Assembly: GCA_945291235.1 (NCBI GenBank)
Contig: CALYQY010000038.1
Span: 1 to 20,437, forward strand
Length of the DNA: 20,437 bases
DNA from: an uncultured Gilliamella sp.
Lineage (GTDB): Bacteria; Pseudomonadota; Gammaproteobacteria; Enterobacterales; Enterobacteriaceae
Direction: 5' to 3'
In this document: in pieces, positions 14,191 to 20,437 of the stretch
Layout of the letters: each line of letters begins with the position of its first letter
Numbering within the stretch: the first letter of the stretch is position 1
Program-made: the position numbers and the translations under genes
The notes under the pieces: model-generated
Database searches by the model: none
What the model saw: the letters and a program-made list of their open reading frames with translations, nothing else
What the model was told of the DNA's origin: nothing

Positions 14191-15315
14191 ATGCAACTCG
14201 CTTTTTGTATCTATAAATATTTTCCTTTTGGTGGTCTGCAACGTGATTTTTTGCAGATTGCTAATGCTTGTCTGGCTCGTGGACATAAAGTTCGTGTCTA
14301 TGTGATGGACTGGCAAGGCGATAAACCTGTCAATTTTGATATCATCTTAGTACCCAAAAAAGGGCTTTCAAACCATCATCGAAACCAAAATTATTATTAT
14401 TGGGTAAAAACACATTTACAAACGCATCCTGCTGATTGTGTTGTTGGTTTTAATAAAATGCCTAATTTGGATGTCTATTTTGCAGGCGATACTTGTTTTG
14501 CAGAAAAAGTGTCACATAAGGGCTTTTTTTATCAATTATTACCACGCTGTAAGCATTACTTGGCATTTGAAGATGCGGTATTTAATCCACATCACCACAC
14601 ACAAATAATGGCTCTTACTAAACAGCAAATACATGACTTTGAAAAGTATTATCACACCCAACCTTCACGTTTTTCATTACTACCACCTGGTATTGCACAA
14701 AATCGTCAATATAATTCTGATTCACCAATAAAACGTCAACTATTTAGACAAACCAATCAGATAAATCAGGATGATTTTGTCATAGTACAAATTGGTTCAG
14801 ACTTTAAACGTAAAGGGGTTGACCGTACATTATATGCGATTGCTGCATTGCCTGAAGACTTAAAACAAAAATTGGTTTACTTAGTTGTAGGACAAGACAA
14901 AGCTGATGATTATGAAAAATTAGCTAAACAGCTTGGTATTTTACCGCGAGTTCGCTTTTTTTCGGGTCGTGATGATATTCCTGATTTTCTATTTTCAGCC
15001 GATTTACTGCTGCATCCGGCAAGACAAGAAGCCGCAGGTATGGTATTAGTTGAAGCATTAGCAGCAGGTGTTCCGGTCATTGTATCTGGCATTTCAGGTT
15101 ATGCCTATCATATCCACGATGCTAATGCTGGCGTTGTGCTTAACGAACCGTTTGTTCAATCTGAACTCAATCAAGCCGTCTATCATGCCATCACGGATAA
15201 ACAACAATTGTTAACTTGGCATAATAATGCCATCCACTATGGCGAAACAGCGGATTTATATCATTTGGCTGAACGTGCCACAGACATTATTTTAGGTTGT
15301 AGACATTATGAATGA
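14191..15315 (+). CDS. waaG: WaaG (RfaG), LPS inner-core glucosyltransferase I
   Basis: A 374-residue GT4-family glycosyltransferase, the same length as E. coli WaaG. It adds the first glucose of the outer core to heptose II, using UDP-glucose, at the cytoplasmic face of the inner membrane. Clear WaaG blocks are FCIYKYFPFGGLQRDF at the N-terminus, HPADCVVGFNKMP, LDVYFAGDTCFAEKV, LLPPGI, QIGSDFKRKGVDR and the GT4 E-x7-E motif in PARQEAAGMVLVEALAAG. An ATG at 14185 would add two residues but its GAGG would be only two bases away. The ATG at 14191 has GAGG eight bases upstream and matches the family start, so I chose it. It overlaps waaP by 8 bases, indicating coupled translation. Other core genes (waaQ, waaF, waaC) are not in the window. 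Confidence 0.95.
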   Translation: MQLAFCIYKYFPFGGLQRDFLQIANACLARGHKVRVYVMDWQGDKPVNFDIILVPKKGLSNHHRNQNYYYWVKTHLQTHPADCVVGFNKMPNLDVYFAGDTCFAEKVSHKGFFYQLLPRCKHYLAFEDAVFNPHHHTQIMALTKQQIHDFEKYYHTQPSRFSLLPPGIAQNRQYNSDSPIKRQLFRQTNQINQDDFVIVQIGSDFKRKGVDRTLYAIAALPEDLKQKLVYLVVGQDKADDYEKLAKQLGILPRVRFFSGRDDIPDFLFSADLLLHPARQEAAGMVLVEALAAGVPVIVSGISGYAYHIHDANAGVVLNEPFVQSELNQAVYHAITDKQQLLTWHNNAIHYGETADLYHLAERATDIILGCRHYE

Positions 15316-16111
15316 AATCAAACTTAAATCACCGTTCGATCAGATATGGAAAAATAAAGATCCATTTACTGAAGTTGAACTGATTTCGGGCACTATCTAT
15401 CGAGCAGTTAGTCAACGAAAAACATTAAATTTTGAACAAGATGGACAATCATATTTTATTAAAATTCATCGTGGTACAACAATAAAAGAGATCTTAAAAA
15501 ATCTGTTATCATTCAGATTGCCCGTTTTAGATGCCAAACAAGAATGGGATGCAATACATCGTTTAGAGCAAGTGGGTGTCAATACGATGGATGGACGCGC
15601 TTTTGGGCGTAAAGGTTTCAATCCTCTTACCCGTCACTCCTTTATTATTACCCATGATCTCAATCCTGCTATTAGTTTAGAAGATTTCACACAATCATGG
15701 GCGACAACACCGCCTAGTTATCACTTAAAGCGTTTATTAATTATTTATCTGGCAAAAATGATCGCCAATATGCATGCAGCAGGTGTTAATCATCGTGATT
15801 GTTATCTGTGCCATTTTTTACTTGATTTACCACTGTTTGAAAATCATCAACAAATAAAATTGTCGGTTATTGACTTACATCGAGCACAAATTCGTCAGCA
15901 AGTACCCACCCGCTGGCGTGATAAGGATCTGATTGGACTCTATTTTTCATCCCGCAATATTGGCTTAACAACGCGAGATATTTGGCTATTTTTAAAAGTT
16001 TATTTTAATAAGCCGTTAAAAACAATTTTACGAGATGAACACAAGTTGATTAGTCACACTCAACAAAAAGCAGAAAGAATTCGTAAACGTACGGAAAAAT
16101 ATCATCTTTAG
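15308..16111 (+). CDS. waaP: WaaP (RfaP), LPS heptose I kinase
   Basis: A 267-residue kinase of the WaaP family that phosphorylates heptose I of the LPS inner core and so stabilises the outer membrane. Protein-kinase-like features: the ATP-anchoring lysine in SYFIKIHRG (about Lys52), the catalytic loop NHRDCYLCHFLL with Asp164, and the metal-binding VIDLHRA with Asp189. The downstream block RWRDKDLIGLYFSSRNIGLTTRDIW is nearly identical to the enterobacterial protein as I recall it. The start overlaps the end of waaG by 8 bases. The gene is followed after 15 bases by a ybjD homologue with a strong ribosome-binding site, so the three are probably one operon. No key residue is missing. Confidence 0.95.
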   Translation: MNEIKLKSPFDQIWKNKDPFTEVELISGTIYRAVSQRKTLNFEQDGQSYFIKIHRGTTIKEILKNLLSFRLPVLDAKQEWDAIHRLEQVGVNTMDGRAFGRKGFNPLTRHSFIITHDLNPAISLEDFTQSWATTPPSYHLKRLLIIYLAKMIANMHAAGVNHRDCYLCHFLLDLPLFENHQQIKLSVIDLHRAQIRQQVPTRWRDKDLIGLYFSSRNIGLTTRDIWLFLKVYFNKPLKTILRDEHKLISHTQQKAERIRKRTEKYHL

Positions 16112-16126
16112 CAATAAGGAGATACT

Positions 16127-17758
16127 ATGTTTATTGAACAAATCGATATTGAAGGATTTCAAGGAATAAGCCGATTATCATTAAAATTAAATTCACAAGC
16201 CAGTGTTCTGATTGGTGAAAACCGTTGGGGACGTTCAAGCTTAATCCGTGCACTAACCCTTTTATCACTGGATAAAAAATTTTATCAATTTGTTGATTCC
16301 GATTTTTATCACGATAAACATGAAAATTATGGCAATAAAATTAGTATTACTGCAACTTATTGCGAATCTTATGAAAATGAGCTGAATAACCAAAGTCATC
16401 AAACTTTACAAGCTGTTGCTTATCAAATAGAACAAGATAATTTTAGACGAATTACTTATCAACTCACGGCTAATAAACACAATACAAATATTATTAGCCA
16501 ACATAATTTAGTTGATTATCACAACAAGCGCTATACGCTTTCCGATCCAGATTCATTCATTGCAACCCTTATTGAACTTAATCCAGTAGTCGTCCTTAAA
16601 AATGCAACGAATACGCCTAACCTACCTGTCACCAATCAACCTTTATCAGAATATTTTATAGATCAACTTTCTAAACAGTTACACGAACACTCAGCACAGT
16701 TAAGTCAAAATGAATTGCAACAAGGCTTAAAAGCTGGACGTGCTTTATTAGAATACTATTTTGGCAATCCTGAACAACGTTATCAAAATGTCGCAAAGAA
16801 AAATAGCCCTCGTAGTGAAGATTGGAATTCACTTGAACGCATTAATAATATTTTAGATGAGCTTGATAATCGCTATTTACGGACAGCTTTGTTAGATATT
16901 TTCGGCTCTATTATGATTGCCAAAAGTGATAATCCTTTAACGCAAAACGCAGTACCAATTTTAATTTTAGAAGAGCCAGAAAGCCAACTTCATCCAATTA
17001 TTCTATCAATTGGTTTCCGATTACTTAAAAATCTACCTACACAAAAAATCATCACCTCCAATTCAAGTGATCTCGTTTCTCTCTTTCCATTAGAAAATAT
17101 TTATCGGTTGATTCGTCTACCTGATCAGATAGTGACAAAATATATTGCACCGAATTCATTGAGTGTTGATGATAACCGTCGAATCTTATTTCACGTTCTC
17201 TATCGACGGGCAAGTGCTATCTTTGCACGTTGCTGGCTATTAGTGGAGGGTGAAACGGAAGTCTGGTTACTACGAGAACTCGCAGAACAAAGCGGATATC
17301 ATCTTAGTTCTGAAGGCGTGCAGTTACTGGAATTTGCTCAATGTGGTTTAAAACCATTAATTAACTATGCCAATAAAATGGGGATTCACTGGTATGTCAT
17401 TACCGACGGCGATATGGCAGGTAAAAAATATGCTGAAACGTTAAAATCTTTGTGTCCTTCGGATAAAGACCCGAATGAGTATTTAACTATTTTGCCCGCT
17501 CGAGACATCGAGAATTTTCTTTTTAAAAATGGTTTTAGCCATGTGTATAAATTAGCGGCCTATCATACTGTTGAATATATTGATTTGCCCGTCCATAAAA
17601 TTATTCAAAAAGCGATCCATAATAGCTCAAAACCTGATTTAGCGATTGCAGTTTGTGATGATGCAAAATCAAGAGGAGTAAAATCGATTCCTCCTCTTTT
17701 AATTGACGCTTTTTCGAAAATAATTAAAGCCTCAAATAATCTCGATCCAACATTATAG
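16127..17758 (+). CDS. ybjD: YbjD-type OLD-family ATPase/TOPRIM nuclease homologue
   Basis: A 543-residue protein similar over its full length to E. coli YbjD (DUF2813). It has an SMC/RecF-like ATPase part and a C-terminal TOPRIM domain as in OLD-family nucleases. The Walker A region is GENRWGRSS: the lysine that contacts the ATP phosphates is Arg36 here (GENAWGKSS in E. coli, from memory). The Walker B region is ILILEEPESQLHP (278-290) with Glu282/Glu283. TOPRIM motifs are intact: LLVEGETE (371-378) and ITDGDMAGKKY (Asp427, Asp429). The conserved end block IIQKAIHNSSKPDLAIAV is present. The ATG at 16127 has a strong AAGGAG site. It directly follows waaP and is likely co-transcribed with the LPS genes. 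OLD proteins cut or nick DNA; the cellular role of YbjD is not established. The Arg substitution may reduce ATP hydrolysis. Confidence 0.9.
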   Translation: MFIEQIDIEGFQGISRLSLKLNSQASVLIGENRWGRSSLIRALTLLSLDKKFYQFVDSDFYHDKHENYGNKISITATYCESYENELNNQSHQTLQAVAYQIEQDNFRRITYQLTANKHNTNIISQHNLVDYHNKRYTLSDPDSFIATLIELNPVVVLKNATNTPNLPVTNQPLSEYFIDQLSKQLHEHSAQLSQNELQQGLKAGRALLEYYFGNPEQRYQNVAKKNSPRSEDWNSLERINNILDELDNRYLRTALLDIFGSIMIAKSDNPLTQNAVPILILEEPESQLHPIILSIGFRLLKNLPTQKIITSNSSDLVSLFPLENIYRLIRLPDQIVTKYIAPNSLSVDDNRRILFHVLYRRASAIFARCWLLVEGETEVWLLRELAEQSGYHLSSEGVQLLEFAQCGLKPLINYANKMGIHWYVITDGDMAGKKYAETLKSLCPSDKDPNEYLTILPARDIENFLFKNGFSHVYKLAAYHTVEYIDLPVHKIIQKAIHNSSKPDLAIAVCDDAKSRGVKSIPPLLIDAFSKIIKASNNLDPTL

Positions 17759-17778
17759 CCAGTTAAGTCCCTGTCATA

Positions 17779-17801
17779 TTCCGCCGTAGTTATCGGCGGA
17801 A
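17779..17801. terminator. GC-rich hairpin between ybjD and ettA
   Basis: TTCCGCCG (17779-17786) pairs perfectly with CGGCGGAA (17794-17801) around a 7-base loop in the 54-base gap between convergent stop codons. It is much more GC-rich than its surroundings. T-runs are weak on both sides, so it would serve as a bidirectional, moderate terminator. Confidence 0.55.
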
Positions 17802-17812
17802 GTCGATACAAC

Positions 17813-19480
17813 CTATTTTGCTATACGTTTGTATTTGGCACGTTTCGGCTCTAAGGCTTCTGCCCCTAAAGTCCGTTTTTTCCACTCTTCATATTCGGTA
17901 AAGTTACCTTCAAAGAACTCAACATGCCCTTCGTCTTGATAATCGAGAATATGGGTTGCAATGCGGTCTAAGAACCAACGGTCATGCGAAATAACTAATG
18001 CACAGCCCGGAAACTCTAATAACGCATTTTCCAGTGCTCGCAGTGTTTCGACATCTAAGTCATTGGTTGGCTCATCGAGTAATAGTACATTACCACCAAC
18101 TTGTAATAACTTAGCTAAATGCACCCGACCACGTTCACCACCAGACAACTCACCCACTCGTTTTTGCTGATCAACGCCTTTAAAATTAAAGCGACCAACA
18201 TAGGCACGGCTTGGAATTTCGAAGTTACCAATACGCATAATATCTTGCCCATTTGAAATTTCATCCCAAACAGTCTTATTATCATCCATACTGTCACGGA
18301 ATTGATCGACAGAGGCAAGTTGTACGGTATCACCTAATGTGATAGTTCCTGAATCTGGTTGTTCTTTACCCGATAGCATTCTAAATAGCGTCGATTTACC
18401 CGCACCATTTGGACCAATGATCCCAACAATCGCCCCTTTAGGAATACTAAATGAGAGATTATCGATTAATACTCGATCGCCATATGATTTAGTTAAATTA
18501 GCGACTTCGATGACTTTATCCCCTAAACGTTGCCCAGGCGGAATAAAGAGTTCGTTAGTTTCATTACGTTTTTGGTAATCGTTGCTATTAAGCTCTTCAA
18601 AACGGGCTAAACGAGCTTTGCTTTTTGCTTGTCGCCCTTTCGGATTTTGACGCACCCATTCAAGCTCTTTTTCAATCGACTTACGGCGAGCGGATTCGGT
18701 TGCCGCTTCTTGCGCTAATCGCTGATCTTTCTGTTCAAGCCAAGAAGAGTAATTACCTTCCCATGGAATACCTTCACCACGGTCTAGCTCTAAAATCCAA
18801 CCAGCAACATTGTCTAAGAAGTAACGGTCATGGGTTACAGCGACCACCGTGCCTTCATAGTCATGTAAAAAGCGTTCTAACCATGCGACAGATTCAGCAT
18901 CTAAATGGTTAGTCGGTTCGTCAATTAATAACATGTCCGGTTTTTCCAGCAATAACTGACAAATCGCCACTCGACGGCGTTCACCACCCGATAAATTTTC
19001 GATTTTTGCATCCCAATCAGGCAAGCGTAGCGCATCGGCAGCTCGTTCTAATTGATTATCCAGATTATGCGCATCTTGCGATTGTATAATGGCTTCAAGT
19101 TCGGCTTGTTCTTTGGCTAATTTGTCAAAATCAGCATCTGGATCAGCATAAGCCGCATAAACTTCATCTAAACGAGCCAATGCTTTTTTGGCATCACCAA
19201 CGGCTTGCTCAATAGCTTCACGTACAGTTTGCTTAGGATCAAGTTTAGGTTCTTGCGGTAAATAACCTATTTTTATGTCCGGCTGTGGACGAGCTTCACC
19301 TTCAATTTCGGTATCCACTCCAGCCATAATTCGTAGTAATGTCGATTTACCTGCCCCATTTAAGCCAAGAACACCAATTTTGGCACCGGGGAAAAAACTT
19401 AATGAGATATCTTTTAAAATATAACGTTTAGGAGGAACAATCTTCCCAACACGATTCATGGTATAAACATATTGCGCCAT
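17813..19480 (-). CDS. ettA: EttA, energy-dependent translational throttle (ABC-F)
   Basis: A 555-residue ABC-F protein, the same length as E. coli EttA. It binds the ribosomal E site and regulates the first elongation step according to the ATP/ADP ratio. Two complete ATPase domains: Walker A GLNGAGKST (39-47), signature LSGGERRR (163-170), Walker B with Glu188 in DEPTNHLD; then Walker A GPNGAGKST (356-364), signature LSGGERGR (445-452) and Glu470 in DEPTNDLD. The interdomain linker (about 245-320, KDQRLAQEAA through RNETNE), which contacts P-site tRNA, and the GEGIPWEGNYSSWLEQKD stretch are strongly conserved. There are no membrane segments. The ATG at 19480 gives MAQYVYTM, the family's usual start. 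It stands alone on the minus strand, convergent with ybjD. Its upstream region (19481-19580) has no clear promoter pair that I could settle on. Confidence 0.97.
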   Translation of the reverse strand: MAQYVYTMNRVGKIVPPKRYILKDISLSFFPGAKIGVLGLNGAGKSTLLRIMAGVDTEIEGEARPQPDIKIGYLPQEPKLDPKQTVREAIEQAVGDAKKALARLDEVYAAYADPDADFDKLAKEQAELEAIIQSQDAHNLDNQLERAADALRLPDWDAKIENLSGGERRRVAICQLLLEKPDMLLIDEPTNHLDAESVAWLERFLHDYEGTVVAVTHDRYFLDNVAGWILELDRGEGIPWEGNYSSWLEQKDQRLAQEAATESARRKSIEKELEWVRQNPKGRQAKSKARLARFEELNSNDYQKRNETNELFIPPGQRLGDKVIEVANLTKSYGDRVLIDNLSFSIPKGAIVGIIGPNGAGKSTLFRMLSGKEQPDSGTITLGDTVQLASVDQFRDSMDDNKTVWDEISNGQDIMRIGNFEIPSRAYVGRFNFKGVDQQKRVGELSGGERGRVHLAKLLQVGGNVLLLDEPTNDLDVETLRALENALLEFPGCALVISHDRWFLDRIATHILDYQDEGHVEFFEGNFTEYEEWKKRTLGAEALEPKRAKYKRIAK

Positions 19481-19652
19481 AAAACATCATCCGTTTGTTA
19501 AATTAATCATAGCCAAGTTAATTTTACTTGCTATAAAAGTCATGCCGTATATTGTAACGATTCTGTCAATGGGGTCTAGGGTTATTTGTCGAATTGATTA
19601 GATTTATTCACTGTCGGTTTTGTTTTTTACATGCAATTTAATCGGTTTCATA

Positions 19653-19658
19653 TATAAT
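19653..19658 (+). promoter_or_regulatory. Candidate -10 element for the right-end gene
   Basis: A perfect TATAAT lies 54 bases upstream of the ATG at 19713. No convincing -35 is found at 16-18 bases; the nearest, TTTACA at 19626-19631, is 21 bases away. The call rests on the hexamer alone. Confidence 0.3.
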
Positions 19659-19712
19659 CAATAACCTATTAAATTGACAGTATGAGTGATAAAGACCATT
19701 TTAGGAGCAAGT

Positions 19713-20437
19713 ATGAGTAACATCACCGTTCATTGCCATATTGATCGACAATATTTAGTCGATACTTATTACGCGCTGCAAGGTTGTTTGGATGATAATT
19801 TTACACAAAAATTAGATGATTCAATTGCTGATAATATGCGTAATTTTACCTTCACCTTCGATAATGAAAAAATAGTGAAGCTAAATAACGATAAAAACGA
19901 AGTCAGTACTTTCTATTACTCTGATCTATATCAAATAAAAGAAACCACAACTGGGTTATTTTTTTTTAGTAATAAGATAATTTTTGAATTTGTTCGTTAT
20001 GATCTGTTTCAACAGGATGAGTTACTGCTGCTAAAAGATTATCTGGCTCCTTATTTAAGCAAAAATCAACAACCCGAAATAGCAACGATAAATTATCAAT
20101 TTGACTATCAACGATTATATGTTTTATTTCGTCATATATCTCGCAATCATTACAAAACTACGTTGACTTTATCTATTTTCTTTTCCGTTTTAGGTTTGTT
20201 GGCGGCAATTATAAAAAATTTGCCACTGTCTGTATTAGCTTTCATATTAGCTATTATTTTATTACCTACGATACTTAATTTTAGTCTTAAACAGCAAGCA
20301 AGAAAACAGGTTTTAACATTAAATGAACGCTTTCGCAGTATGACCTGTATTTTTTATAATGATCATATAGCATTCAATTACCAAAAAAGAGTAGAAAATT
20401 ATTTTAATATTAACTATGCTGAATTTTTCAAAATCGA
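19713..20437 (+). CDS. YcxB-like membrane protein (partial, runs off the right end)
   Basis: The frame from the ATG at 19713 stays open to the window end (241 codons, no stop). An AGGAG site sits a few bases upstream, so the start is secure. Residues 1-110 form a soluble, strand-rich part (TFTFDNEKIVKLNNDKNE, then YYSDLYQIKETTTGLFFF). Residues about 118-240 begin with NYQFDYQRLYVLFRHIS, then two hydrophobic helices (about 151-167 and 171-188), a basic linker (KQQARKQV) and a second strand-rich part (SMTCIFYNDHIAFNYQ, NINYAEFFKI). The second part has the layout of YcxB-type proteins, and the first looks like the soluble half of another copy, so the gene may carry a tandem arrangement. No function is known. 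The C-terminus is outside the window. Confidence 0.7.
   Translation, partial: MSNITVHCHIDRQYLVDTYYALQGCLDDNFTQKLDDSIADNMRNFTFTFDNEKIVKLNNDKNEVSTFYYSDLYQIKETTTGLFFFSNKIIFEFVRYDLFQQDELLLLKDYLAPYLSKNQQPEIATINYQFDYQRLYVLFRHISRNHYKTTLTLSIFFSVLGLLAAIIKNLPLSVLAFILAIILLPTILNFSLKQQARKQVLTLNERFRSMTCIFYNDHIAFNYQKRVENYFNINYAEFFKI

Noticed and set aside
16127..17758. OLD-family protein as the nuclease of a Gabija or retron-type defence system
   Set aside because: It is similar along its length to the housekeeping protein YbjD, and no helicase (GajB) or reverse transcriptase gene is beside it.

Overview
The window is AT-rich chromosomal DNA from a gammaproteobacterium. The core genes (rlmKL end, uspF-type gene, yceF, yhcC, waaG, waaP, ybjD, ettA) have close Enterobacterales/Pasteurellales-type protein sequences, but the base composition is very AT-rich and the gene order is not that of E. 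coli. This fits a host-associated Orbales-type bacterium (Gilliamella/Frischella-like); that assignment is inference. I see no tRNA, rRNA, CRISPR array, insertion sequence or phage gene.

Layout. 1-740: the 3' end of rlmKL faces a UspF-type universal stress protein. 741-1327 is non-coding, followed by yceF on the plus strand. 1947-11346 is a long minus-strand unit of ten genes, read right to left: secreted SagB/nitroreductase-like flavoprotein, FTR1 iron permease, P19 periplasmic iron/copper protein, DUF2318 membrane protein with two CxxC pairs, two MacB/FtsX-type permeases and their ATPase, DUF4418 membrane protein, a third MacB-type permease and a second ATPase. A good sigma-70-like promoter with a candidate Fur site lies directly upstream, and a hairpin shared with convergent yceF lies at the far end. 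11799-12755 is yhcC (radical SAM). 12819-13960 holds two small uncharacterised membrane proteins separated by a hairpin-rich gap. 14191-17758 is a plus-strand unit waaG-waaP-ybjD (LPS inner-core glucosyltransferase, heptose kinase, OLD-family nuclease homologue). 17813-19480 is ettA on the minus strand, and a YcxB-like membrane protein runs off the right end.

How the genes work together. The ten-gene unit is an expanded form of the FTR1-P19 (FetMP / Campylobacter P19) iron acquisition locus. P19 would deliver periplasmic iron to FTR1. The DUF2318 protein and the two permeases plus ATPase correspond to the accessory module known from the Campylobacter locus. The thioredoxin-like genes I recall from the Campylobacter locus are not visible here; in their place are DUF4418, a second ABC module with a Cys-Cys pair, and an exported flavoprotein. 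My main hypothesis is that these extra parts form a periplasmic redox or thiol arm for iron uptake. The other notable points are a Walker A lysine-to-arginine change in the YbjD homologue and several intergenic inverted repeats.
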